Positions 51,556-59,593 of a DNA stretch of 64,000 nt are shown in pieces. Below the pieces are notes generated by a model, which searched no databases, was not told where the DNA came from, and saw only the letters and a list, made by a program, of their open reading frames with translations. Location of the stretch: the NCBI GenBank assembly GCA_944325305.1, contig CALUZO010000010.1, positions 62,001 through 126,000 of the forward strand, in the 5' to 3' direction. Origin of the DNA: an uncultured Rikenellaceae bacterium. Its GTDB lineage: Bacteria; Bacteroidota; Bacteroidia; Bacteroidales; Rikenellaceae. Position 1 is the first letter of the stretch; each line of letters starts with the position of its first letter. The position numbers and the translations under genes were made by a program.

Positions 51556-53385
51556 ATGAAAATGAGCAACATGGATGAAAAATACCGCAAATTAACTGCT
51601 GCAGAGATAGACCAGATGGAAAGTAACGGATGCTTCTGCACCGACTGGACAATGGTCGAAGTCGCCAAAGAAGGGTTCGACAGTCGGTTTGTTCGTCAAT
51701 CCCGTCTTGCCGGACATGTCAGGATCGGACGGAACACCATGCAGCCCTCAGGCATCTACAATGCCTCTCTTACGGATACTGTGGTAGGTGATAACTCGCT
51801 GATATACAACACCGGCTGCGGCATCACGAATTACAAGATAGGCAACGGAGTCCGCATAGAGAACTGCGATGCAATAATATGCGACGGCAGCGGGAATTTC
51901 GGCAACGGCATAGAGGTTAAGGTAATAAACGAAGGCGGCGGCAGAGAGGTCGTCATTTTCAACGGACTTACGGCACAATTTGCCTATATGATGGCAATGT
52001 ACCGCGAGAATGGAACCCTGACCGAAAAGTTGCGGACAATCGCACTCGCCGAATGCGACAGAATTGCAAAAGATAGTGGCCGGATCTCCAATGGTGCCAA
52101 GCTCACATGTTGCGGCAAACTTCTCAATGTAAATGTGGGAGAAGCGGCCATCATAGATGGCTCCTCGAAACTTCACAACGGCACCGTCAACAGTTCCGCC
52201 ATGTCTCCGGCATACGTCGGCGCCGGGGTCAAAGCCTATGACTTCATTTTCGCCGAAGGCTCCAGAGTGGACAACGGAGCTATCCTCGAACGTTGCTTCG
52301 TAGGCGAGAACTGCCGTGTAGACCACTATTTTTCAGCTACCGACACTCTTCTTTTTGCCAACTCCGATGTCGCCAACGGAGAGGCATGTTCCGTTTTTGC
52401 CGGCCCTTTCACCGTTTCGCATCACCGCTCTTCACTGCTGATAGCGGGATATTTCTCGTTTTTCAACGCCGGAAGCGGCTCCAACCAGAGCAATCATCTG
52501 TTCAAAACCGGTGCCGTACACCAAGGCATACACGAACGTGGATGCAAATTCGGCAGCAATGCCTATGTGATGTTACCGGCCAGGGAAGGAGCGTTCTCGG
52601 TCGTAATGGGACGCCATACGAGCCATCACGACACAAAGGACCTGCCATATTCCTACCTCGTCGAAGAAGAGGGGAAGACTTTCGTCATACCGGGAGCCAA
52701 CCTGCGCAGTTTCGGCACCTCGCGCGACATGGCCAAATGGCCGGCACGCGACAAACGCAAAATAAAACGGGACATCATAAACTTCGAACAGTACAATCCT
52801 TATGTCGGCGAGAAACTGCTTGCGGCTATGGAAATCTGTGAAAAACTCCTTGACAAGCCAGGGCATGACATTCATACCTTCAACCGCATCAGGATCAAAA
52901 CTCCGCTGCTCAAACGGGGACATGAAAGCTACCGGCTCGCACTCGACGCCCTGATCGGATCGCTTCTGTCGCAGGAAACAGAGGCTGCTGCCGTACCTTG
53001 CCCTCATTGGGTAGATATGGCAGGGATGTTCGCTCCGGCAGAAGAGACGGCAAAACTTCTGAACGGCATAAAAACCGGCATATTAGCCGATATCGGGGCA
53101 ATAAATTCGGCCTTCGAGCGTATAAATAAAAGTTATTCGGCAAACGCCAAGGCATGGGCTCTATGGGCACTAAGCCACCGTCTCGGGCATAATCCCACAC
53201 AGGAAGAGATCGCAAATGCCGTAGCCACAGGCGCCGAAACAGCCGACACACTGGCATCAATGATGAATGAAGACAGCCTCAAAGATGACAGCCAGACAAT
53301 GCGTACCGGATACGGCATAGACGCCCGTGATCGGGAAACGGTCGATGCCGATTTCGAAGCAGTAAGAAAAGAACAAAGACAATAA
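51556..53385 (+). CDS. DUF4954 family protein with left-handed beta-helix domain
   Basis: This is a cytoplasmic protein of about 609 residues in an uncharacterised Bacteroidota/spirochaete family. The first ~450 residues consist largely of hexapeptide-type repeats (HVRIGRNTMQPSGIYNASL, VVGDNSLIYNTG, YKIGNGVRIEN, AYVGAGVKAYDFIFAEGS, CFVGENCRVDHYF), indicating a left-handed parallel beta-helix like those of acyl- and nucleotidyl-sugar transferases. Conserved His-rich loops follow (VSHHRSSLLIAG, GRHTSHHDTKDLPYSYLVEE). The last ~150 residues are helical. The biochemical role is unknown; a sugar-nucleotide or acyltransferase activity is a guess from the fold. The start is 51556 (MKMSNMDEK), or 51562 or 51571. 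It heads an operon with the LacZ-like gene and rlmH. Confidence 0.85.
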   Translation: MKMSNMDEKYRKLTAAEIDQMESNGCFCTDWTMVEVAKEGFDSRFVRQSRLAGHVRIGRNTMQPSGIYNASLTDTVVGDNSLIYNTGCGITNYKIGNGVRIENCDAIICDGSGNFGNGIEVKVINEGGGREVVIFNGLTAQFAYMMAMYRENGTLTEKLRTIALAECDRIAKDSGRISNGAKLTCCGKLLNVNVGEAAIIDGSSKLHNGTVNSSAMSPAYVGAGVKAYDFIFAEGSRVDNGAILERCFVGENCRVDHYFSATDTLLFANSDVANGEACSVFAGPFTVSHHRSSLLIAGYFSFFNAGSGSNQSNHLFKTGAVHQGIHERGCKFGSNAYVMLPAREGAFSVVMGRHTSHHDTKDLPYSYLVEEEGKTFVIPGANLRSFGTSRDMAKWPARDKRKIKRDIINFEQYNPYVGEKLLAAMEICEKLLDKPGHDIHTFNRIRIKTPLLKRGHESYRLALDALIGSLLSQETEAAAVPCPHWVDMAGMFAPAEETAKLLNGIKTGILADIGAINSAFERINKSYSANAKAWALWALSHRLGHNPTQEEIANAVATGAETADTLASMMNEDSLKDDSQTMRTGYGIDARDRETVDADFEAVRKEQRQ

Positions 53386-53413
53386 ATATATTTTTGCGAA
53401 TCAACCAACAAGA

Positions 53414-54871
53414 ATGAAAACATCTTTCAAAACACAATACTTCACCGGCCTTGTAATGGCATGCGTGTTATCGTCGTCAGTGGCAGCAGCCCAAACATAC
53501 AGGTTCACACGCGAAGAGTGGAAAGACCCCAACATCTACTCGGCCGGTACCGCGCCTCTAAGAACAGAATTTTTCAGTTTCGACACGCGCGAACGCGCCG
53601 AAAAGAACAATCCCTCGGAAAGCCCATATTACATGCCGCTCGACATACATACCGACAACGCGGTAAAGTCGGGTAAAGCCGGCCAGAGTTCGGTTACGGT
53701 CGAAATACCCTATATGTGGCTCGACCGTGAAGTCTTCCTTCATTCGCAGCTCGATGCAGAGGCATACTACGTGAAGATAAACGGCCGCACGATAGGATAT
53801 GTCCGCGATAACGTCACACCTGCGGAATTCAACATCTCGCCATGGATCGTGGACGGCACGAATACCATAACATTCGAATTCCTCGCATCCGACGACATCG
53901 GCAGAACAGGCTTCCAGTCGGCCGGTATAGAAGACAACGTATTCATCTATTCACAGCCGAAGATACGCATTGAGGACTATTCCGTAACCACACGAATAGA
54001 CTCGAGCGGCACCCATTGCATACTCAGAGCAGAAATAGCTTTGGCAAACGACTATAATTCACGCGAAGACTTCAGGGTCGGTTACGATATTTACAGACCC
54101 GACGGCGAACTCATCCACTACGATATCAAGGAGATGACTCTCATGGGAAACAGCCGTGACACCGTAGTGTTCGAACAACCGATATACAAACACGTCATGG
54201 ATAATCTGTGGAGCGCGGAAAGCCCTAAACTCTACGACATGACTCTGAATATAAATTACAATAAGCGGTGGATCGAATATCTGCCGATCAAGGTCGGATT
54301 CGGGCAGACGGAATTCAAAGACGGGAAAGTCTACCGCAATAGCAAGCCCGTGGAGATCAAAGCCGTCAGCTATCTGAAAGCCGACAAAAACCTGACCCCG
54401 GCACATCTGAAAGCACTCAAGGGAGCAGGCTACAACACGATATGGTCCGTCGTACCCCAACCGATCTGGTTTTATGACATGTGCGAAGCCGCAGGAATGT
54501 ATGTGATCGAAAACGCGAACATATATTCACCCGCAGACCATGCCACCACCGACAGGACTGTTGGCGGCACACTGAGAAACAACCCTGCATGGCTCGGCTC
54601 CTTCATGGGCCGTGCACAAGCCATGTATGCCCGCGTCAAAGATCGTCCGGGAATCATAGGCTGGTCTATCGGCGGCGCAACCGGCAACGGATACAATATG
54701 TACAAGGTCTACCAGTGGATGAAGTCGCAGGACAGTACTCGTCCCGTGATATTCAACTATGCCGAGGGCGAGTGGAACAACGACATGAGCGTGTCGGTAG
54801 AAGACGGAGAACGTATCCTCAGAGAATTGGGACAGGAAGTCCCGAACAGCTCATTTGACACAGATCTGTAG
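53414..54871 (+). CDS. Secreted LacZ-like (GH2) protein, truncated and predicted inactive
   Basis: This is a 485-residue exported protein with a signal peptide ending near AAAQ (residue 27). It follows the beta-galactosidase layout: a jelly-roll sugar-binding domain (YYVKINGRTIGYVRDNVTPAEFNISPW), Ig-like domains including NLWSAESPKLYDMTLNI, and the first half of a TIM barrel. The active site is gone. LacZ's WSLGNES is WSIGGAT here (Ala422 for the acid/base Glu, Gly421 for Asn). The Mg ligands of NIETH become NIYSP (Tyr371, Pro373). The protein ends before the nucleophile Glu. It may bind carbohydrate or be structural. It lies 28 nt after DUF4954 and 8 nt before rlmH. Confidence 0.85.
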   Translation: MKTSFKTQYFTGLVMACVLSSSVAAAQTYRFTREEWKDPNIYSAGTAPLRTEFFSFDTRERAEKNNPSESPYYMPLDIHTDNAVKSGKAGQSSVTVEIPYMWLDREVFLHSQLDAEAYYVKINGRTIGYVRDNVTPAEFNISPWIVDGTNTITFEFLASDDIGRTGFQSAGIEDNVFIYSQPKIRIEDYSVTTRIDSSGTHCILRAEIALANDYNSREDFRVGYDIYRPDGELIHYDIKEMTLMGNSRDTVVFEQPIYKHVMDNLWSAESPKLYDMTLNINYNKRWIEYLPIKVGFGQTEFKDGKVYRNSKPVEIKAVSYLKADKNLTPAHLKALKGAGYNTIWSVVPQPIWFYDMCEAAGMYVIENANIYSPADHATTDRTVGGTLRNNPAWLGSFMGRAQAMYARVKDRPGIIGWSIGGATGNGYNMYKVYQWMKSQDSTRPVIFNYAEGEWNNDMSVSVEDGERILRELGQEVPNSSFDTDL

Positions 54872-54879
54872 CCGAACAA

Positions 54880-55353
54880 ATGACCATAGACCTCATTACG
54901 GTCGGCAAGACCGATTCGAGCGAAATCGCCGCCCTTGTCGGGCTGTACCAGAGACGCATAAACCGATACGTCAAATTCTCGGTCATCTCGCTTCCCGACA
55001 TACGGAATGCCAGGAACACACCGGAAGAGACCCTGAAACGCGAAGAGGGCGCCATGATCCTGAAAAACATTTCGGACTGGGATTACGTGGTACTTCTCGA
55101 CGACAAAGGTATCGAGTACACATCTCCGGGATTCGCCCAGTGGCTCCAGAAACGCATGAACAGCGGTCTTCGTAGGTTGGTTTTCGTCATCGGAGGAGCT
55201 TACGGCTTTTCGGCAGCCGTGAAGGAGCGGGCCAACGACGCAGTCTCGTTGTCGCGCATGACATTCTCACATCAGATAGTACGGGCCATATTCGCCGAGC
55301 AACTTTACAGGGCATTCACCATCCTGAACAACGAACCCTACCACCACGAGTAG
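54880..55353 (+). CDS. rlmH: 23S rRNA (pseudouridine(1915)-N3)-methyltransferase
   Basis: RlmH methylates pseudouridine 1915 in helix 69 of 23S rRNA using AdoMet. The 157-residue SPOUT protein (E. coli 155) has MTIDLITVGKT at the start, the AdoMet knot residues in FVIGGAYGFSAAV, and the closing LSRMTFSHQIVRAIFAEQLYRAF. The family ends in a conserved Tyr-rich tail, here NNEPYHHE. It begins 8 nt after the LacZ-like gene, so it is probably cotranscribed with it and with DUF4954. Confidence 0.97.
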   Translation: MTIDLITVGKTDSSEIAALVGLYQRRINRYVKFSVISLPDIRNARNTPEETLKREEGAMILKNISDWDYVVLLDDKGIEYTSPGFAQWLQKRMNSGLRRLVFVIGGAYGFSAAVKERANDAVSLSRMTFSHQIVRAIFAEQLYRAFTILNNEPYHHE

Positions 55354-55439
55354 AATTTCTGTAACCTGAGGGGGAAAATAACCGGCTGAAGCTCCTGAAC
55401 AGGCCGCAACCACAGACGGAAGAGACACTCTTCACCCCT

Positions 55440-56360
55440 TTACTTCACCGGTTCGACATGAATGTTGACATGTGTGTCCTGGCCGAAACGTTCGCGTAGG
55501 CGCGTCTCTATCAGTTTCGTCAGATCGTGCGCGTCGCATACCGACATCGCTCCGTCCACACGTATATGGATCTCTATGGCGTAATTATTTCCGATACGGC
55601 GCGTACGAAGATTATGCGGATCGGAAACACCGGGCGTCATCATTATCGTATTGAGTATCTCGGCCTCGACATCTGCTGGAAGCGACTTCTCGAGCAGTTC
55701 GTTTATCGCAGGAATCAGAAGTTCCAGCGCCACCTTTACTATGAACATACTCACTACCACGGCTGCAATGGGGTCGAGAACCGCCCAATTCGGCCCGAGC
55801 AGAATCGCACCTCCAATACCGAGCGCCGTCCCTAAGGAGGAGAAAGCGTCAGAGCGATGGTGCCACGCATTGGCTATTACGCTTTGACTGTTCTCCCTGC
55901 GCCCGACAATCACCGTATATCTGAACAGTATCTCCTTGACCGCAATCGAAACAAGAGCAGCAATAAGCGCTATGTAACCCGGACTTGAGAGTTGCTCACC
56001 TTTAAAGAAGAAGCCATAAACCTTATTTCCGCCGTCCCACATAAGCTTCAGTCCCACCAGACACAACACCAGACCTATTATGACCGTTGCAAGGGTCTCA
56101 TACTTCCCATGACCGTATTTATGGCTTTCGTCGCGCGGTTTCGACGAGATACGTATGAACACGAGCACTATTATATCGGTAACAAAATCGGACAGCGAAT
56201 GTACGGCGTCGGCAATCATTGCCGAGCTGCGTCCGAGGATACCTGCCACGAATTTCAGCGTCAACAATGCAAGATTGACCACAGATCCCACCAAGGTGAT
56301 CCGTACGACCGCTTTCTTACGCGCTTCGCGTCCCGATAAAATTGTTCTGTCTGCACTCAT
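55440..56360 (-). CDS. Cation diffusion facilitator family transporter
   Basis: This 306-residue inner-membrane antiporter exports divalent metals (Zn, Fe, Cd, Co or Mn) using the proton gradient. Six transmembrane segments are visible. Metal-site motifs are MIADAVHSLSDFVTD (HxxxD in helix 2) and NAWHHRSDAFSSLG (HxxxD in helix 5), the His/Asp set of Zn/Fe-type members. The C-terminal cytoplasmic domain (about 215-306) has the ferredoxin-like fold with YAIEIHIRVDGAMSVCDAHDLT. The exact metal cannot be called. A consensus TTTG-N19-TAAATTTG promoter ends 7 nt before the ATG. Confidence 0.94.
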   Translation of the reverse strand: MSADRTILSGREARKKAVVRITLVGSVVNLALLTLKFVAGILGRSSAMIADAVHSLSDFVTDIIVLVFIRISSKPRDESHKYGHGKYETLATVIIGLVLCLVGLKLMWDGGNKVYGFFFKGEQLSSPGYIALIAALVSIAVKEILFRYTVIVGRRENSQSVIANAWHHRSDAFSSLGTALGIGGAILLGPNWAVLDPIAAVVVSMFIVKVALELLIPAINELLEKSLPADVEAEILNTIMMTPGVSDPHNLRTRRIGNNYAIEIHIRVDGAMSVCDAHDLTKLIETRLRERFGQDTHVNIHVEPVK

Positions 56361-56367
56361 AACTTTG

Positions 56368-56398
56368 CAAATTTAATATCGTTTGCAGTATAAACAAA
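56368..56398 (-). promoter_or_regulatory. Consensus promoter immediately before the CDF gene
   Basis: On the minus strand TTTG (56398-56395), a 19-nt spacer and TAAATTTG (56375-56368) match both elements. Only 7 nt separate the box from the ATG, predicting a near-leaderless mRNA. Confidence 0.65.
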
Positions 56399-56516
56399 AC
56401 ATCGATACTTCGTAATATGTCACTCGCATAAAAAACAAGGAAGGGAACCTCACGGCTGCCTTCCTTGCCAGGGGATTTCAGATCTCCCCCAAAACTACTA
56501 ACCCAAACTTAAATAA

Positions 56517-56648
56517 ATGAAGAAACTTTTTGTACTCATGCCAATGAAGCAGATATGCTTCTTTAAAACTTTACCGCCTTGCCCATATAAGAGACGGGTA
56601 CTTGGCTGGAATCAGCATGAAAAATACATTAATCCTCCAATCGTGTAA
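56517..56648 (+). CDS. Possible 43-codon leader ORF or remnant of a receptor gene start
   Basis: An ATG follows a leader (CTACTAACCCAAACTTAAATA) that looks like the 5' untranslated end of Bacteroidota outer-membrane receptor genes. The frame starts MKKLFVLMPMKQICFFK, with a signal-like basic/hydrophobic beginning, then becomes polar and stops after IVTAA-like sequence at 56646-56648 (stop TAA). A short hairpin (GAAGCA-GATA-TGCTTC) lies inside it. Two stem-loops precede it. It may be a leader peptide, a decayed SusC-like gene start, or chance. Confidence 0.3.
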   Translation: MKKLFVLMPMKQICFFKTLPPCPYKRRVLGWNQHEKYINPPIV

Positions 56649-56731
56649 TATTCAAATTATATGCCACAATCAAAACAGATGACATTTTATTTTCATAGGA
56701 TCACTCGCATGACATCAACCTAATTTAAATA

Positions 56732-56769
56732 AATTAGTTCCGGCTGTCGCATGACAGCCGGAACTAATT
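56732..56769 (-). terminator. Terminator of ruvX-def
   Basis: On the minus strand AATTAGTTCCGGCTGTC and its exact complement form a 17-bp stem with a 4-nt loop. TATTTAAATT follows. Confidence 0.85.
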
Positions 56770-56810
56770 CTCTCAAACGGGCAAAACACTGCCCGAAAAA
56801 CGTTGAATAT

Positions 56811-57365
56811 CTATTTTACGTGCTTTGTCTTATATGCTGCGGAGTATTTCCCCTTACCCATGGATGACAGTTTGTTGCGTATAAGCGTCTTGCGCAACGG
56901 GTTTATCAGATCGGTGAAAACAGTACCTTCAAGGTGGTCATACTCGTGCTGGATAACGCGGGCCGGATAGTCGCCGAACTCTTCGTCGTGCTGATTGAAA
57001 TCCTCGTCCATCCAGCGTATACGCACCCGTTCTGGGCGGTAAACATCCTCGTTCAGGCCCGGGAGACTCAGACATCCTTCGCCCATAGAAACCTCCTCGT
57101 CGCTCTCCCAGTAGATTTCGGGGTTGATGAATACCTTCTTGAAATCGGCATACTCGGGGTAATCTTCGGCATAAGGCGTTATGTCGACCACAAACATACG
57201 GATTGAAAGACCTATCTGAGGTGCGGCCAATCCGACTCCGTTGGCCGAGTACATGGTCTCGAACATATCCGAAGCGAGTTTCTTGATCTCTGGGTAATCC
57301 TTGTCTATCTCCTTTGTCTCGTCACGCAGAACGTGGGAACCATAAACGTAAATAGGGTATATCAT
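56811..57365 (-). CDS. def: Peptide deformylase
   Basis: Deformylase removes the N-formyl group from new proteins. The 184-residue protein has the three metal and catalytic motifs: GVGLAAPQIG, EGCLSLPG (Cys ligand) and IQHEYDHLEG (HExxH with two His ligands and the catalytic Glu). The start MIYPIYVYGSHVLRD is typical of Bacteroidota. It lies 38 nt downstream of ruvX on the same strand, and the pair shares a terminator. Confidence 0.98.
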   Translation of the reverse strand: MIYPIYVYGSHVLRDETKEIDKDYPEIKKLASDMFETMYSANGVGLAAPQIGLSIRMFVVDITPYAEDYPEYADFKKVFINPEIYWESDEEVSMGEGCLSLPGLNEDVYRPERVRIRWMDEDFNQHDEEFGDYPARVIQHEYDHLEGTVFTDLINPLRKTLIRNKLSSMGKGKYSAAYKTKHVK

Positions 57366-57403
57366 AATAGTCCATTTTTTACTAAACCTAATTTGCAGCT
57401 CTC

Positions 57404-57817
57404 CTATTCAGCCGCCTCCATATATCCCTGCAGGATTATAGCAGCGCTCACTTTATCCACGAGTCCTTTGTCGCGTCGTTTCATCCTGGGGACACCGCTG
57501 TCGATTATAGCCCTCTGAGCCAACACCGACGTAAACCTTTCGTCCCACCAGTCGAATCGCACATGCGGAAATTTTTTAGCAGCACTCGCAACGAATCTCT
57601 CGATAGCGGGAAGAGTTTCCGAGGGCATTCCGTTCATCTGCACGGGCCGGCCCACGACAATAATATCAACTTCGTTGGAGGCGAGATATTTTCCGAGCCA
57701 CTGCATGATCTGTGCCGTCGGCACGGTTTCCAACCCTCCGGCAATTATCCGCATGGGGTCGCTGACCGCCACCCCGGTGCGTTTCATACCGTAATCTATT
57801 GCCATAATCCGTCCCAT
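57404..57817 (-). CDS. ruvX: RuvX/YqgF family Holliday-junction resolvase-like protein
   Basis: This 137-residue RNase H-like protein belongs to the YqgF family, linked to pre-16S rRNA 5' maturation and proposed Holliday junction resolution. GRIMAIDYGMKRTGVAVSD gives the first catalytic Asp. DIIVVGRPVQMNG is the family glycine loop. VRFDWWDERFTSVLA carries the second acidic site. The C-terminal VDKVSAAIILQGYMEA supplies the last Asp. The start at 57817 is chosen because the fold begins there. A TAACTTTG box ends 8 nt before it, and the upstream extension has no homology. Confidence 0.93.
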   Translation of the reverse strand: MGRIMAIDYGMKRTGVAVSDPMRIIAGGLETVPTAQIMQWLGKYLASNEVDIIVVGRPVQMNGMPSETLPAIERFVASAAKKFPHVRFDWWDERFTSVLAQRAIIDSGVPRMKRRDKGLVDKVSAAIILQGYMEAAE

Positions 57818-57825
57818 ACACCGCG

Positions 57826-57833
57826 CAAAGTTA
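57826..57833 (-). promoter_or_regulatory. Probable -7 box abutting ruvX
   Basis: The minus strand reads TAACTTTG, an exact match ending 8 nt before the ruvX ATG. Confidence 0.5.
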
Positions 57834-57876
57834 CGGTTTTTCCCCGCAAAAAAAGCACATTTCGGCTGTTTATTAC

Positions 57877-57884
57877 TATATTTG
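57877..57884 (+). promoter_or_regulatory. Probable -7 box for glyS
   Basis: TATATTTG matches TAnnTTTG exactly, 54 nt before the chosen ATG at 57939. It would fall inside the longer upstream reading frame. Confidence 0.5.
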
Positions 57885-57938
57885 CCGTTCAACGCCGATG
57901 AATTCCGCAAAACAAAAAAAAACAAACAATATAGAACC

Positions 57939-59495
57939 ATGACACAGGAAGAACTTTTCAAGAAACTTATAGCCCACTCGAAAGAGTATGGTTATATTTT
58001 CCCTTCGAGCGAGATCTATGACGGACTCGGCGCCGTATACGACTACGGTCAGATGGGGGTAGAGCTAAAGAACAACATCAAGAAATATTGGTGGGATTCG
58101 ATGGTGAAACTGCACCAGAATATAGTAGGCATCGACGCAGCTATTTTCATGCATCCCAAGACATGGGAAGCGTCGGGCCACGTAAGCGCATTCAACGATC
58201 CGCTGATCGACAACAGAGACAGCAAGAAACGCTACCGTGCAGACGTGCTTCTCGAAGAACATATCGCCAAACTCGACGAAAAGATCGACAAGGAGGTAGA
58301 AAAGGCCCGTAAACGTTTCGGAGAGTCGTTCGACGAGGCCAAGTTCCGTACCGAAAGCCCGCGTGTCCAGGAAATACAGGCCAAACGCGACGAGGTACAC
58401 AGCCGTATGGTCAAAGCCCTGAACGACAACGACCTCGACGCCCTGCGTCAGGTGATAATCGACGCCGAGATAGTCGACCCTATCAGCGGAACCCGCAACT
58501 GGACCGATGTGCGCCAGTTCAACCTGATGTTCTCGACACAAATGGGTGCTACCTCCGACGGCTCCAGCACCATATATCTGCGTCCGGAAACCGCGCAGGG
58601 AATTTTCGTGAACTTCCTCAACGTGCAGAAGACGGGCCGCATGAAAATACCGTTCGGGATCGCCCAGATAGGCAAGGCATTCCGCAACGAGATCGTGGCA
58701 CGTCAATTCATCTTCCGCATGCGCGAATTCGAACAGATGGAGATGCAGTTCTTCGTGCGTCCGGGCGAGGAGCTGACCTGGTTCCACAAATGGAAACAAA
58801 TCCGTATGCGTTGGCACCAGTCGCTCGGTTTCGGAGCCGACAACTACCGTTTCCACGACCACGAAAAACTGGCCCACTATGCCAACGCAGCCACCGACAT
58901 AGAATATAAATTCCCGTTCGGATTCAAAGAAGTGGAGGGGATCCACTCCCGCACCGACTTCGACCTAAGCAACCACCAGAAGTTCTCAGGCAAAAAGATG
59001 CAGTACTTCGATCCGGAGACAGGCGAAAGCTACGTTCCCTACGTTGTAGAGACCTCGATCGGTGTAGACCGCATGGTACTCCAGGTACTCTCGGCCGCAT
59101 ACACCGAGGAAAAACTGGAAAACGGCGAGAGTCGCGTTGTTTTACGCATTCCATCGGCCATCGCCCCTGTCAAGGTTGCCATTCTGCCCCTCGTCAAGAA
59201 AGACGGTCTGCCCGAAATAGCACAGGACATTCTGGGCAAACTGAAATACGATTACCTTGTTCAGTATGACGAAAAGGACAGCATCGGCAAACGTTACCGT
59301 CGCCAGGACGCCATAGGAACCCCACTCTGTGTAACTGTCGACCACCAGACCATCGAAGACAAGACCGTCACTGTGCGCTATCGCGACACGATGAGCCAGA
59401 AGCGCGTGCCGATAGCCGACCTGCCGCAGATAATCGAGGACGAGGTAAGCATGAAGAAACTGTTCAAGATTATCGAGACGGAACCCGAGTGCTAA
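57939..59495 (+). CDS. glyS: Glycyl-tRNA synthetase, dimeric type
   Basis: This alpha2-type GlyRS charges tRNA-Gly. The 518-residue class II enzyme begins MTQEELFKKLIAHSKEYGYIFPSSEIYDG and has the conserved GAVYDYGQMGVELKNNIKKYWW, motif 2 around AFRNEIVARQFIFRMREFEQMEMQFF, and the motif 3 region VVETSIGVDRMVLQVL. The anticodon-binding domain starts near IAPVKVAILPLVKK. An inserted charged helical segment (about 100-165) is usual for the bacterial/eukaryotic dimeric form. It is unrelated to the alpha2beta2 GlyQ/GlyS enzyme. A terminator follows 20 nt after the stop. Confidence 0.97.
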   Translation: MTQEELFKKLIAHSKEYGYIFPSSEIYDGLGAVYDYGQMGVELKNNIKKYWWDSMVKLHQNIVGIDAAIFMHPKTWEASGHVSAFNDPLIDNRDSKKRYRADVLLEEHIAKLDEKIDKEVEKARKRFGESFDEAKFRTESPRVQEIQAKRDEVHSRMVKALNDNDLDALRQVIIDAEIVDPISGTRNWTDVRQFNLMFSTQMGATSDGSSTIYLRPETAQGIFVNFLNVQKTGRMKIPFGIAQIGKAFRNEIVARQFIFRMREFEQMEMQFFVRPGEELTWFHKWKQIRMRWHQSLGFGADNYRFHDHEKLAHYANAATDIEYKFPFGFKEVEGIHSRTDFDLSNHQKFSGKKMQYFDPETGESYVPYVVETSIGVDRMVLQVLSAAYTEEKLENGESRVVLRIPSAIAPVKVAILPLVKKDGLPEIAQDILGKLKYDYLVQYDEKDSIGKRYRRQDAIGTPLCVTVDHQTIEDKTVTVRYRDTMSQKRVPIADLPQIIEDEVSMKKLFKIIETEPEC

Positions 59496-59513
59496 CACAT
59501 ATCGGTCAACTAC

Positions 59514-59546
59514 AAAAAAATGTGCCTAAACAGGCACATTTTTTGT
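59514..59546 (+). terminator. Terminator of glyS
   Basis: AAATGTGCCT and AGGCACATTT arms with a 4-nt loop are followed by TTTG. Confidence 0.88.
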
Positions 59547-59593
59547 TTTATACGCACTATATAAAAAACACTATCCAATAAAATTATATTGCC

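Larger units (their letters stand above)
56361..56810. other. Intergenic region with an orphan structured leader
   Basis: This ~450-bp stretch between divergent-facing CDF and def holds the CDF promoter, a plus-strand hairpin (CAAGGAAGG 56436-56444 / CCTTCCTTG 56459-56467), a polypyrimidine-poor A/C-rich leader, a 43-codon frame (56517-56648) and the def terminator (56732-56769). Confidence 0.6.

Noticed and set aside
54600..54880. Frameshift as the cause of the truncated LacZ-like gene
   Set aside because: The rest of a LacZ barrel is not found in any frame after 54871; rlmH begins 8 nt later with an intact N-terminus.
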